A DNA stretch of 64,000 bases from an uncultured Acetatifactor sp. (GCA_910589655.1 CAJUTJ010000143.1:1-64000), one strand, 5' to 3'; counted from the first letter of the stretch, positions 8,083-17,952 are shown. Program-made: numbers and translations. The notes: generated by a model from the sequence alone, not told the origin.

Positions 8083-9795
8083 ATGAAGAAGAAAGCAATA
8101 TCTATTTTACTTGCAGGCGCCATGGTAATGTCTATGGCAGCGTGCGGCGATACCGGCAGTGATTCGTCTTCTGCGGCATCCGGCAGTTCCGCGGGCGCTG
8201 CAGGTTCCTCTTCCGCAGGTTCTTCCGCGGCGGATGCGGGAAATGCTACCGGCGAATTGGTTGACGGCAGATTTGCCGAGACGAGAACCATCACCGTTGA
8301 GGTTTACAACCGTGAGAACGACGGCGGTTCCGATCCTACAAATAATATGTACACCGAGTATATCAAGAAGGGTATGCTGGAAGACCATAATGTACAGGTT
8401 GAATTTGTGTCCGTTCCCCGCTGGACGGAGGTTGAGCAGATTAATAACCTTCTGGCAGCAGGCGATGCGCCGGATATCTGTGTAACATATGATTACCCTA
8501 CGATTCAGACATATGCAAATATGGGGGGGGTTCTTGACCTTGCTCCTTATCTTGAGGAATACAAATCCGAACTTCCCAATCTCTGGGACTGGCTGGGAGA
8601 AATGAACCTTTACTGGGACAGAGATCCTGAGGAGGGCACTGTCTGGGGTATTGAGGCAAAATTGGCTGTCAGCAACCGAATCAATACATTTGTCCGTCAG
8701 GACTGGCTGGATGCTCTCAATTTGGAAGCTCCCACCACCAAGCAGGAGTTTGAGGAGATGCTGATCGCATTCAGAGACAACGCAGATACTCTGCTGGGTG
8801 CAGATGCGGACAAGATGATTCCTTATTCCGTAAGCTATGATGTGGGCTGGAGAGCAGCAACATTGATTGAGTCCTTTATTGATCCCGACATTACCGACAG
8901 AGAATTTTATGTAAACGGTTTTGATGACAGAAAGCTGACTCAGGAAGGCACTAAGGAAGCAATCAGACTGTTGAACAAGTGGTATAACGAAGGTCTGCTT
9001 TGGGATGACTTCGCATTGTACGGAAGCGGTGACAGCACCGAGGACGATATGATGAAGGCGGGTTATATAGGCGCATTTACCCATAACTGGGATTATCCTT
9101 TCCGTAACGGTGAAGACAGCATCAATGCTTCCTTGCAGAGGATCGTGGGTGAGGATGCTGTATTCGTAGCAGTAGACTGCTTCGAGGACAAGAACGGTAA
9201 TTACACCAAGTTTGTTCCCGGCCCCATCGACCGTAAGATTTTCTTCCCCAGCACCAATGACGAGCCTCTGGCTTGTATGCTGTACCTTGACTGGATCAGC
9301 GATCCCGAGCATATCGAGTATCTGCAGATCGGTGACGAGGGCGTGACTCATAACGTATTGGAAGACGGCGCTGTAGAGACAGTAGCGGCAACCGGTGAAG
9401 CCATTCAGAACTCCGGTATGAACATTGACTATACCATTACCTGTAACGGTCTGAAGCTGGCTGACGAAGAGAAGACCGTGAAATCCAGATCACACAACTA
9501 TGCAGGCATTGACGCTTCCATCGTTGAGGCTGCGGATAGAATTGCAAATACGGATATGAGAGTCGGCAAGAACGTAAATGTAGGTGCAATCGCTACCGAG
9601 GAAGGTATGGGTCCTGTTCTTTCCGAGAAGAGAGATATCGTGTATGACAATGCGGTAATCGCACCCGTTGCTGATTTCGACAAGGTTTGGGATCAGGGCG
9701 TTCAGGATTACTTGAATGCCGGCGGTCAGGCAATCATGGATGAGCGTGAGGAGAAATGGGTGGCTACCTACGGCGATGTAGATATGCTTCCTTAA
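8083..9795 (+). CDS. Extracellular sugar-binding lipoprotein (LplA type)
   Basis: A 570-residue solute-binding protein. The signal peptide MKKKAISILLAGAMVMSMAA is followed by lipobox cysteine C21 and a Ser/Ala/Gly-rich linker to about residue 50. The long length and the motif LLAAGDAPDICVTYD are typical of LplA-like binding proteins for oligosaccharides. It should be anchored on the outer face of the membrane and feed the two permeases upstream. A GGGAGG site precedes the ATG. Confidence 0.9.
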   Translation: MKKKAISILLAGAMVMSMAACGDTGSDSSSAASGSSAGAAGSSSAGSSAADAGNATGELVDGRFAETRTITVEVYNRENDGGSDPTNNMYTEYIKKGMLEDHNVQVEFVSVPRWTEVEQINNLLAAGDAPDICVTYDYPTIQTYANMGGVLDLAPYLEEYKSELPNLWDWLGEMNLYWDRDPEEGTVWGIEAKLAVSNRINTFVRQDWLDALNLEAPTTKQEFEEMLIAFRDNADTLLGADADKMIPYSVSYDVGWRAATLIESFIDPDITDREFYVNGFDDRKLTQEGTKEAIRLLNKWYNEGLLWDDFALYGSGDSTEDDMMKAGYIGAFTHNWDYPFRNGEDSINASLQRIVGEDAVFVAVDCFEDKNGNYTKFVPGPIDRKIFFPSTNDEPLACMLYLDWISDPEHIEYLQIGDEGVTHNVLEDGAVETVAATGEAIQNSGMNIDYTITCNGLKLADEEKTVKSRSHNYAGIDASIVEAADRIANTDMRVGKNVNVGAIATEEGMGPVLSEKRDIVYDNAVIAPVADFDKVWDQGVQDYLNAGGQAIMDEREEKWVATYGDVDMLP

Positions 9796-9883
9796 AAAAA
9801 TATTCCAACACGTTTCCAAAGATTTTAGAACAGACCTGTTGTGTCGGGGAATAAAACTGTACACGGAAAATGCAATAGAAGAG

Positions 9884-9915
9884 AGGTGCTGCGCCCATAA
9901 GGTGCGGCACCTTTT
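9884..9915 (+). terminator. Terminator after the ABC transporter operon
   Basis: The stem AGGTGCTGCGCC / GGTGCGGCACCT with a short loop is followed by TTTT. It separates the importer operon from the esterase gene; the rest of 9796-10030 shows only AT-rich promoter-like sequence. Confidence 0.7.
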
Positions 9916-10030
9916 GCAGTAACTATAATAGCAATAAATGCGAAGGAATCCACAAGGTTTAGGCAGGATTTTCGGAAGATTTGTATTATAATAAAAGTAA
10001 ATCGGAAACGGAATAAAAAAGGAGGTTGCA

Positions 10031-11785
10031 ATGGAAGAACAGAATGTATTGGTGCCGAAGGCTCCGAAGGATCCCGAAAAGAAGGGGAAAAGCTTTTACA
10101 TTATGAGAAACAAGCAGGTGGCCGGTTCCCCTCAGAGCGACGGCAGCGGCACACAGGTTATTTTCATAAATGACGAGAGGCTTGTAAGCTTTGCACGGAT
10201 TGCAGGAGGGATTAGTGATGAGGGGATTTTAGATCTGCTTCGCGGGGCGGAGGGCTTCCGCAGCCTTGTCTATGGGATGGGGGTGTCGGTGGAGACGAAT
10301 AACCCCAAGGAAAAGGTTTCTTTTGTGCTGCAGATGTACGGTAAGACAGACCCCTATGTCACCGGCACACAATTGAAAAGAGAAGTGCAAGGGGACGGTA
10401 TGGAGCATATGATCAAGCTGTCCGAAGCCGACTGGTCCGAGGATGACGATACGCCGGGGCAGATACGGTTTGAGTTTGCTCAGGCGAATACTTTGGCAAA
10501 GGTATCTGTGCGGCTCTATCTTCAGGATGGTTTTGACGCACCGGAACCGGAGGAGGAAGAAGGGGTTGATTTCAGTGTACCGGCTTATGGGAAAATGCTG
10601 GAGAAGTCTCTGCTTGGCATGGGGGATTGCAGCAGGCTGAAAAAGGTCATAAACAAGGCCAGAGGCGGGGAAGATACCACCGTTGCCTTTATCGGCGGCT
10701 CCATCACGCAAGGAGCGGGCGCCATCCCTATCGACAAGCAGTGTTATGCATGGAAGACCTTCCAAGGCTTCTGCGGGCTTTGCGGCAAAGGGACGGAAGA
10801 CAATATACACTACCGGAAAGCGGGAGTGGGGGGGACCTCCTCAGAGCTTGGAATGGTGCGGTATGACAGAGACGTATGCAGTGACGGCACAGTGGAGCCG
10901 GATCTGGTGGTGGTAGAGTTCGCCGTCAATGATGAAGGCGACGAGACGGGAGGAGAGAGCTTCGAATGTCTGGTTAGGAAAATATTAAGCAGTCCGAAGG
11001 CTCCGGCGGTTGTCCTGTTGTTCTCCGTATTTTCCAACGATATGAATCTTCAGGAACGTTTGTCCAAAGTGGGTGAGGCATACCGCCTGCCCATGGTAAG
11101 TCTGAAGGATTGTGTGGTGGAGCAGTTCTATTTAAAACCGGAGACGGGGAGGGTCATCAGCAAAAATCAATATTTTTATGATGTGTACCATCCTTCCAAT
11201 TTAGGACATACCGTTATGGCGGACTGCCTGCTGCATTTGTTTCAGGCTGCGGACGCAGCCGGAGAAGGCCAGTGCTTGGAGGCAGAGGAAGCCGTAAACT
11301 CTCAGGCTGTGGTTTTCCCGGAAAACGTTGCACCGGTGTACGGTATCGAATTCCAGAATATACGGCTTATGGACAGGTCAAACGCGGAGAAAATTGCGGA
11401 GATTGACTGCGGCGATTTCTCGGAGACGGATACGGAGCTTCAAGCGGTGGAGCGGGACAGAAATCTGCACCGTACTGCGGAATTTCCCCATAACTGGATG
11501 CATGTGGGCGGCAGCCGCCCTTTTTCCATGGATATTGTCTGCAGTGCGCTGTTGATTGTGGAAAAGGATTCCGCTTCTCCCCGGACGGGGCGTATCGAAG
11601 CTTATGTGGACGGAGAACCGGTCCGCGTCATTGATCCCAGAGAAGTGGGATGGGTTCATTGCAATGCCTTGATCCTCTTTCGGGGGATGGAACAGAAAAA
11701 GCACCATGTGGAAATCCGTATGGCAGAGGGTGATGAGGAAAAGCAGTTTACCATTTTGGGATTCGGATATGTGCGAAAGGAATGA
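10031..11785 (+). CDS. SGNH/GDSL-family esterase, probable carbohydrate esterase
   Basis: A 584-residue protein with an SGNH hydrolase domain in the middle (about 215-410). Block I is AFIGGSITQG with predicted nucleophile S224; GVGGTSS supplies the oxyanion glycine; EFAVND supplies N300; and D384-x-x-H387 (DVYH) completes the catalytic set. The N-terminal 200 residues and C-terminal 150 residues look like beta-sandwich accessory domains. No signal peptide is visible, so it probably removes acyl groups from imported oligosaccharides in the cytoplasm. Between the importer and GH115, an acetyl-xylan or acetyl-sugar esterase role is likely. Confidence 0.82.
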   Translation: MEEQNVLVPKAPKDPEKKGKSFYIMRNKQVAGSPQSDGSGTQVIFINDERLVSFARIAGGISDEGILDLLRGAEGFRSLVYGMGVSVETNNPKEKVSFVLQMYGKTDPYVTGTQLKREVQGDGMEHMIKLSEADWSEDDDTPGQIRFEFAQANTLAKVSVRLYLQDGFDAPEPEEEEGVDFSVPAYGKMLEKSLLGMGDCSRLKKVINKARGGEDTTVAFIGGSITQGAGAIPIDKQCYAWKTFQGFCGLCGKGTEDNIHYRKAGVGGTSSELGMVRYDRDVCSDGTVEPDLVVVEFAVNDEGDETGGESFECLVRKILSSPKAPAVVLLFSVFSNDMNLQERLSKVGEAYRLPMVSLKDCVVEQFYLKPETGRVISKNQYFYDVYHPSNLGHTVMADCLLHLFQAADAAGEGQCLEAEEAVNSQAVVFPENVAPVYGIEFQNIRLMDRSNAEKIAEIDCGDFSETDTELQAVERDRNLHRTAEFPHNWMHVGGSRPFSMDIVCSALLIVEKDSASPRTGRIEAYVDGEPVRVIDPREVGWVHCNALILFRGMEQKKHHVEIRMAEGDEEKQFTILGFGYVRKE

Positions 11786-11787
11786 AG

Positions 11788-11962
11788 TTTCCGGAAGAAT
11801 CGCCTCAGCGATTCTTCCGGACTTGCACCAATTCATTGATTGTTTGTGCCGACTGCGTCGGCATGTCTGGAAGGTTGAATAAAAATGTGTATTCAATTAT
11901 TGATTTGAGTGCGCAAGAGGGTGTGTAAACACTCCTCTTTAAGCGCGCAGATTGGAATAGGA
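11788..11962 (+). repeat. Hairpin repeat leading into the GH115 gene
   Basis: A perfect 14-bp hairpin (TCCGGAAGAATCGC, loop CTCA) at 11790-11821 is followed by CTTGCACCAATTCATTGATTGTTTGTGC, a second hairpin (GCCGAC TGC GTCGGC), and then GGAAGGTTGAATAAAAATG. The same order recurs at 37320-37405. The terminal GGAAGG plus ATG at 11885 opens a 7-codon ORF (MCIQLLI), after which the sequence runs on to the GH115 start. Confidence 0.65.
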
Positions 11963-14900
11963 ATGGAATTTTTGTTGACAAGGGACGGCAGAGCAGTTCC
12001 CGTTTTGATAGAGGAATGCGCCTTTGAGGGGGTGCGCCGGATCGGGGAAGCCGTGGCATCGGATATCGAACTGGTGACGGGGCTGAAACCACGGCTGATT
12101 ACAGAGAAAGCATTAAGCGCCGGGAAGTCTTCGGATGCAGGAAAAGGTTCGGTGACGGAAAGAGAGCCGGATAAAGGGAAGCAGCCATGCGTGGAGGAAA
12201 CCGTGATTTTCTGTGCCACATGGGGAAAGAGCCTGCTTTTAAAACAATTGGCGGAGCAGCAGGCAAATGAGCGGCCTGTAACGGAGGGCTGCCCGGAATC
12301 AGAAGACTGGTCCGGACAGGAAGATTCGGAACAAAAAGGGCGGCGCGGATTAGCGCAAGGTTTGAAATCAGGAGACTGGTCCGGACAGGAAGATTCAGAA
12401 CAAAAGGAGCGGTCTGAACCGGAGAAACGCCCGGAACTGCTTGAGCTGGAGGGAAAAAGGGAAGTTTATAAAATATTTTTCGCGGAGAACCCGTTTCCCG
12501 GAGTAGGGCAGGCATTGGTAATCTGCGGCAGCGATAAGCGGGGAACCATCTACGGCATGTTTGCGCTGTCGGAATATCTGGGAGTGACTCCGCTGGTATA
12601 TTGGGGGGATTCCGCTCCGAAACGTCAGGAACGGCCGGTGATTCGGGAGGATATCTGTACTCTTTCCAAGGAACCCAGTGTGTATTACAGGGGCTTTTTT
12701 ATTAATGACGAATGGCCTTGCTTCGGCACATGGGTGACGGAACATTTCGGCGATTTTAATGCCCAAGCCTACCGGTATGTGTTTGAATTCCTTCTCCGTA
12801 TGCGGGGGAATTATCTCTGGCCTGCCATGTGGACGGCTTCTTTTCCTCTGGACGGCCCCGGCGGAGCCAACGAGGAGCTGGCGGATATTTACGGGGTAAT
12901 CATGGGGTACTCCCACCATGAGCCTTGTCTGCGGGCCAGTGAGGAATGGGATAAGGTCAGGGGAGAGGACAGTCCTTACGGCAATGAGTGGAATTTTTAT
13001 ACCAATGAACAGGGGCTGCTGCGGTACTGGGAAGACGCCTTGAAGAGAAGCGGGAAGTATGAAAATGTAATTACCATCGGTATGCGCGGAGAGCGGGACA
13101 GCTCCATGCTGGGAGACGATGCCGGTGTGGCGGAAAATGTGGCGCTGCTAAAAGACATTATAAGAAAGCAGCGCCGGCTGATCCGCAGGAATGTCAATGA
13201 AGATTTGTCAAAGGTGCCCCAGATGCTGGCCTTATATAAAGAGGTGGAAGCTTATTTTTACGGAGACGGGCAGGTTCCCGGACTGAAAGACTGGGAGGAG
13301 CTGGATGACGTAATCTGTATGCTCTGCGAAGATAATTTCGGGCATATGCGTACCCTTCCCACCGAGGATATCCGAAACCATCCCGGGGGTTTTGGGATGT
13401 ACTATCATTTTGACTATCACGGAGGCCCCATATCCTATGAGTGGATAGATTCCACACCTCTATCCAAGACATGGGAGCAAATGTGCATGGCATATGAGTA
13501 CGGTATCCGTAAGCTGTGGATCGTCAATGTGGGAGATGTAAAGTTCCACGAGGTTCCCCTTACCTACTTTATGAACCTTGCCTATGATTACGAAAAATGG
13601 GGAATAACCAACCCGCACAGCGCCGAGGAGTTTGCGGAAAAGTGGGCGGCGGAAAATTTCGGGATCACGGATAAGATTGCGGAAGTGTTTACAAAGTATA
13701 CGGATCTGCTGTCCCTTCGGAGACCCGAGGCTCTGAACGATAAGATTTACCACCCTTGCCATTTTCTGGAGTCGGATCATATCCTTGAGCAGGTTCTGGC
13801 GGTGGAGAAAGCCTCCTGCGAAATTTACGAGGAACTTCCTAAGCAGGATAAAAAAGGATATTACAGCATGGTTCATTATCCTCTTACGGCAGGGATGAAT
13901 CTGATGAAAATGCATTTATATGCAGGCAAAAACCGCCATTATGCGGAACAGGGACGATTCATTGCCAATGAATACGGAAGGCTGGCGGAACAATGCATTG
14001 CCAGAGACGCCGCATTGGCGGAAGAATTCGGGCATTTTGAGGACGGAAAGTGGAACGGTATGCAGCTGGCTCCCCATATCGGATTTACCAAATGGAACGA
14101 GGACGGATGCAGATACCCCGTGCTCAGCCGTGTGACGCCTGTTTCAAAACCCAGACTCAGCGTATCCAGAAAGGATGGGAAGAGGGTCTGCTATAAAAAT
14201 TACGGGGCTCCCGAGGCGGTTAAAATCCACGATTTTTTGAGCGCCGGTTGTGACAAAGTTCTTCTGGAACTGGCAAACGACGGAGGAGGAACGCTTCGCT
14301 GCCGCATTGTTCCCGAGGAGGGAGAGCTGCCGGAGTGGCTGGAGGTCAGAGTGAAGCCTTTTTCCGGAGATCCGGACCGAAACCGCTTGGAAACGGTGCT
14401 GGAGCTGGAGGGAGGAACTTCCCGGAGTCTGGGCGAGGCGGAGATTTGCTGCCTGCGGTCGAAGCTGCCGGAGGGAATCGTAAGAAAGCGGCTTCTGGTA
14501 ACGGACGGAGATACCGTAGCTGCCGTGGATATCGCCGCTCAAAGGACGGATACGGAGAAGCTGCCGCCCATGACTTTTCTGCCGAAGAACGGCATCGTGG
14601 TAATGGATGCAAAACATTATGCCCGGAAAGAAGATGCGGACGGAGCCGGTTTCAGGGTGTTGGAGCATTACGGGAAATACGGAAGCGGAATGAAGGTTTT
14701 CCCGGTGACGGCTTCCTTTGGAGAGTCGGACGCTCCCCGGCTGACTTATCAATTTGTGTTGGAGAAGAGCGGCTCCTATCAGGTGGAGCTGCTGGCCGCT
14801 CCCACCAATTCCCCCGTTCAGGGGAAGGCGGTAAGGCTCCGGGTGTCCGCAGGTGATGCCGGAGAGAAGACGGCGGAACTGGTAACGGGGGAATTCCGGG

Positions 14901-15109
14901 CGGGAGACCATAGGGATGAGGAGTGGTGCAAGGGCGTGCTGGATCAAATCAGGGCAGCCGTCCTCCGGTTTGATTTGGAAGCGGGCTTACAGCAGCTTAC
15001 CGTAAGCGCCATGGAAGCGGGAGCCGTGTTGGAGAGAATCCGGATCTATCCTGCAGGAAAAGGGCTTCCCGAAAGTTATTTGGGACCCGGAGAATCTTTT
15101 CACACCTGA
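11963..15109 (+). CDS. Glycoside hydrolase family 115, xylan alpha-glucuronidase
   Basis: About 1048 residues. Family hallmarks include YYRGFFINDEWPCFGTW, MRGNYLWPAMW, YGVIMGYSHHEPCLR, ITIGMRGERDSSML and MYYHFDYHGGP. GH115 enzymes remove 4-O-methyl-glucuronic acid from xylan, including internal residues. The N-terminal region (about 60-170) holds a repetitive hydrophilic insertion (GDWSGQEDSEQK twice) not expected in the fold. The C-terminus resembles the family's extra beta-sandwich. The start is uncertain: ATG 11963 begins the family-like sequence MEFLLTRDGRAVPV, while a GTG at 11909 would add 18 repeat-derived residues. No signal peptide, so probably cytoplasmic. Confidence 0.85.
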   Translation: MEFLLTRDGRAVPVLIEECAFEGVRRIGEAVASDIELVTGLKPRLITEKALSAGKSSDAGKGSVTEREPDKGKQPCVEETVIFCATWGKSLLLKQLAEQQANERPVTEGCPESEDWSGQEDSEQKGRRGLAQGLKSGDWSGQEDSEQKERSEPEKRPELLELEGKREVYKIFFAENPFPGVGQALVICGSDKRGTIYGMFALSEYLGVTPLVYWGDSAPKRQERPVIREDICTLSKEPSVYYRGFFINDEWPCFGTWVTEHFGDFNAQAYRYVFEFLLRMRGNYLWPAMWTASFPLDGPGGANEELADIYGVIMGYSHHEPCLRASEEWDKVRGEDSPYGNEWNFYTNEQGLLRYWEDALKRSGKYENVITIGMRGERDSSMLGDDAGVAENVALLKDIIRKQRRLIRRNVNEDLSKVPQMLALYKEVEAYFYGDGQVPGLKDWEELDDVICMLCEDNFGHMRTLPTEDIRNHPGGFGMYYHFDYHGGPISYEWIDSTPLSKTWEQMCMAYEYGIRKLWIVNVGDVKFHEVPLTYFMNLAYDYEKWGITNPHSAEEFAEKWAAENFGITDKIAEVFTKYTDLLSLRRPEALNDKIYHPCHFLESDHILEQVLAVEKASCEIYEELPKQDKKGYYSMVHYPLTAGMNLMKMHLYAGKNRHYAEQGRFIANEYGRLAEQCIARDAALAEEFGHFEDGKWNGMQLAPHIGFTKWNEDGCRYPVLSRVTPVSKPRLSVSRKDGKRVCYKNYGAPEAVKIHDFLSAGCDKVLLELANDGGGTLRCRIVPEEGELPEWLEVRVKPFSGDPDRNRLETVLELEGGTSRSLGEAEICCLRSKLPEGIVRKRLLVTDGDTVAAVDIAAQRTDTEKLPPMTFLPKNGIVVMDAKHYARKEDADGAGFRVLEHYGKYGSGMKVFPVTASFGESDAPRLTYQFVLEKSGSYQVELLAAPTNSPVQGKAVRLRVSAGDAGEKTAELVTGEFRAGDHRDEEWCKGVLDQIRAAVLRFDLEAGLQQLTVSAMEAGAVLERIRIYPAGKGLPESYLGPGESFHT

Positions 15110-15229
15110 GAAAGGTTCCGGGAAGAGTGTTCCTTTCCGGAAAGGCGGGCAAATAATAACGCAAAAAATGATATGAGAAATAGCATCAATTGATAGGCAC
15201 TTTTTTGCAGAATGTGGTAAAGTAGACAT

Positions 15230-15341
15230 GGACATACTTTAGCATGTTTTATGCCCTTGGCGGCATATTGGGAGGTTGAATAAAAAAGCGTATTCAACTA
15301 TTGGTTTAGAAGCGCGTCGCAACGCGCGGATGGGTACAGAT
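15230..15341 (+). repeat. Hairpin repeat leading into the GH3 gene
   Basis: ATGCC CTTGGC GGCAT forms a hairpin and is followed by GGGAGGTTGAATAAAAAAGCGTATTCAACTATTGGTTTAGAAGCGCG. This aligns with the GH115 leader (GGAAGGTTGAATAAAAATGTGTATTCAATTATTGATTTGAGTGCGC). A TTG at 15276 could read through in frame into the GH3 enzyme, adding 22 repeat-derived residues, so the element may supply an alternative start. Confidence 0.55.
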
Positions 15342-17567
15342 ATGGATAGGAAAACAGCCAGAGACAGAGCAAAAGAACTGGTGGGAAAGATGACGTTGGA
15401 GGAAAAGGCAGAGCAGCTGAAATACGGAGCTCCGGCCATTGAACGGCTGGGAGTGCCTGCCTACAATTGGTGGAACGAGGGGCTTCACGGCGTCGCCAGA
15501 GCAGGCGTTGCCACCATGTTTCCTCAAGCCATCGGTATGGGAGCCGCCTTTGACACGGAGCTGATAGAGAAGGCGGCCGATGTAATCGCTACGGAAGGCA
15601 GGGCAAAGTACAATGCCTACAGCGAAGAAGGAGACAGGGACATTTACAAGGGACTGACCTTCTGGTCTCCTAATGTCAATATTTTCCGTGATCCCAGATG
15701 GGGCAGAGGACATGAGACTTACGGGGAGGATCCGTATTTGACCGGAGAGCTCGGGAGGGCTTTCGTGGAAGGGCTTCAAGGGGACGGAGAATATATGAAG
15801 GCGGCGGCCTGTGCAAAGCATTATGCAGTTCATTCCGGTCCCGAAGCGCTGCGGCATCAGTTTAATGCCACGGCTACGAAGAAGGATATGTGGGAAACCT
15901 ATCTTCCGGCCTTTGAGAAGCTGGTGAAAGAGGCAAAGGTAGAATCTGTTATGGGCGCCTACAACAGAACCAACGGCGAGCCTTGCTGCGGCAGCACCAC
16001 GCTGATCAAGGATATATTGAGGGGACAGTGGGAATTTGAAGGCCATTTCGTGTCGGACTGCTGGGCCATCCGTGATTTTCACACAAAACATATGGTGACG
16101 GATACGGCGGAAGAATCCGCAGCCATGGCTTTAAAGGCAGGCTGTGACGTAAACTGCGGCAACACATATCTGCATCTGCTGAAAGCATACGAGCAAGGGC
16201 TGATTACGGAGGAAGATATTACTCAGGCGGCGGAAAGGCTTTTCACCACACGTTTCCTTCTGGGACTTTTCGACGATACGGAGTATGATAAGATCGGATA
16301 TGAGAAAATAGAGTGCAAAGAACATTTGCAGCTGGCGGACCGGGCAACGGCGGAGTCGGTGGTGCTCCTGAAAAATACGGGCATACTGCCTTTGGATAAG
16401 AGCGGTCTGCAAACCATCGGTGTGGTGGGACCTAATGCCGACAGCCGGGCGGCTTTGATCGGAAATTATCACGGAACCTCCTCCAGATATATTACGGTAT
16501 TGGAGGGGATTCAGGATGCCGTGGGAGAGGATGTCAGAGTATATTATTCCGAGGGCTGTCATCTCTTTAAAGAGAAGGTGGAAAATCTCTCCGCAGGTCC
16601 CGACCGTATCAGCGAGGCAGTGGCAGTGGCAAAGCACAGCGATGTAGTGGTTCTCTGTGTGGGCTTGGATGAAGGTCTGGAAGGGGAAGAGGGCGACAGC
16701 GGTAATAGCTATGCATCCGGAGACAAGGCGGATCTGCTTCTTCCGGAATCCCAGAGAAGGCTGCTGGAAGCCGTGGTCAAGGTGGGAAAACCTGTGGTTC
16801 TCATCAACATGACCGGAAGCGCCATGGATTTGAAGTATGCCCATGAACATTGTGCGGCGGTACTGCAGGCATGGTATCCCGGAGCCAGAGGAGGAAGGGT
16901 AATTGCAGATATCCTGTTTGGCGGGATTTCTCCTTCCGGCAAGCTGCCGGTTACGTTCTACCGTGACACGGAAGAGCTTCCCGATTTCGAGGACTATTCC
17001 ATGAAGGGGAGGACTTACCGTTACTTTACGGGCACACCCCTTTATCCTTTCGGATACGGGCTGACCTACGGGGACGTGGTTCTGGAAGGTGTGGAGTGCT
17101 GCGGAAAGAATGTGAAGAACCAAAATCCGGGGAATCAGGATATGAGCGGCAGCCAAAACGACATGGCGCAGCCGGCCGGAGCCGCAGGCGGATCGCAGAC
17201 AGTTATGGAAGATGCTGTGGTGGAAATTCCCTCCGGAACCGCCCTTTCCGTCAATGCAACGGCAGTAAATAAGGGAACAAATGCCGTAGATGAGGTGGTA
17301 CAGGTCTATATCAAGGCCGAGGATTCCGTTCATGCCACCCCTGCCCCCAAGCTTTGCGGTTTTGCCAGAATTTCCCTGAAACCGGGTGAAACGAAGACGG
17401 TACGAGTGCCCATTGACAAGGACGCCTTTACGGTGGTAAACGACGAAGGGCAACGTCTGGTGGACGGGGCACATTTCACGGTCAGCACAGGCTTTGGCCA
17501 GCCGGATGCAAGGACGAAGGAACTGACAGGGAAAGAGAGTATTTCCGTCAAGATTGTGCTGGTATAG
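15342..17567 (+). CDS. Glycoside hydrolase family 3, beta-xylosidase/glucosidase-like
   Basis: About 741 residues from ATG 15342. The N-terminal TIM barrel has KMTLEEKAEQL, YNWWNEGLHGVARAG and the predicted nucleophile aspartate D239 in FVSDCWAI. The alpha/beta sandwich (about 340-570) has VGLDEGLEGEEGD and INMTGSAMDL, and the fibronectin-III-like C-terminus has YPFGYGLTYGDV. WWNEGLHGVAR is common among xylosidase/arabinofuranosidase members. A Gly/Gln-rich insertion lies near 595-625. No signal peptide, so it should finish xylo-oligomers in the cytoplasm. It follows GH115 in the same direction with 232 bases between. Confidence 0.88.
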   Translation: MDRKTARDRAKELVGKMTLEEKAEQLKYGAPAIERLGVPAYNWWNEGLHGVARAGVATMFPQAIGMGAAFDTELIEKAADVIATEGRAKYNAYSEEGDRDIYKGLTFWSPNVNIFRDPRWGRGHETYGEDPYLTGELGRAFVEGLQGDGEYMKAAACAKHYAVHSGPEALRHQFNATATKKDMWETYLPAFEKLVKEAKVESVMGAYNRTNGEPCCGSTTLIKDILRGQWEFEGHFVSDCWAIRDFHTKHMVTDTAEESAAMALKAGCDVNCGNTYLHLLKAYEQGLITEEDITQAAERLFTTRFLLGLFDDTEYDKIGYEKIECKEHLQLADRATAESVVLLKNTGILPLDKSGLQTIGVVGPNADSRAALIGNYHGTSSRYITVLEGIQDAVGEDVRVYYSEGCHLFKEKVENLSAGPDRISEAVAVAKHSDVVVLCVGLDEGLEGEEGDSGNSYASGDKADLLLPESQRRLLEAVVKVGKPVVLINMTGSAMDLKYAHEHCAAVLQAWYPGARGGRVIADILFGGISPSGKLPVTFYRDTEELPDFEDYSMKGRTYRYFTGTPLYPFGYGLTYGDVVLEGVECCGKNVKNQNPGNQDMSGSQNDMAQPAGAAGGSQTVMEDAVVEIPSGTALSVNATAVNKGTNAVDEVVQVYIKAEDSVHATPAPKLCGFARISLKPGETKTVRVPIDKDAFTVVNDEGQRLVDGAHFTVSTGFGQPDARTKELTGKESISVKIVLV

Positions 17568-17618
17568 AAAAGAGCCGCGGTATGCTCCGGGGTGTCGGCT
17601 GTCCGGCAATTATACCTA

Positions 17619-17651
17619 AAAGGGAACCAAATAAGCATGGTTCCCTTTTTA
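17619..17651 (+). terminator. Terminator after the GH3 gene
   Basis: The stem AAAGGGAACCA / TGGTTCCCTTT has an eight-base loop and is followed by a T run. Confidence 0.8.
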
Positions 17652-17764
17652 GATGTCAAAAAATGCGCTCTGCCTTCAGCTTTATCCTAACCGGCAACAG
17701 ATTAATGATAAATTCTCTGCAGTTATAAGAATCCGCAAGCGGGCAGTAAAAGGAGAATTAGTTA

Positions 17765-17913
17765 CTTTTCACACCCACGCCACCGCGAGGCGTTTTCACG
17801 CGTTTTTTGCGTGATCAAACCCAAGCGATTAGAATAATCGCTTGGGCAACCTGCGCGAAACCGCTGTTTTGCGGTTTCTGTGCATGCGTTACTGGTCGAG
17901 GAGTGAGCAGTAA
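17765..17913. repeat. Multi-hairpin intergenic repeat, type A, copy 1
   Basis: Four hairpins in a row: GCGAGGCGTTTTCACGCG, CCCAAGCGATT/AATCGCTTGGG, GAAACCGC TGTTTT GCGGTTTC followed by TGTGCAT, and GTTACTG/CAGTAAC. The block is about 85 percent identical to 27646-27792. Related blocks with different but still complementary stems occur at 39615-39770, 44990-45112 and 55550-55655. Confidence 0.7.
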
Positions 17914-17952
17914 CGAGAATTATTTTGCAATATTAAAATTCATAAAATATAA

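Noticed and set aside
8107..9351. Long minus-strand ORF of 414 codons
   Set aside because: Antisense shadow of the sugar-binding lipoprotein, with no start signal or family features.
16131..17609. Long minus-strand ORF of 492 codons
   Set aside because: Antisense shadow of the GH3 gene; Cys/His-rich nonsense composition.
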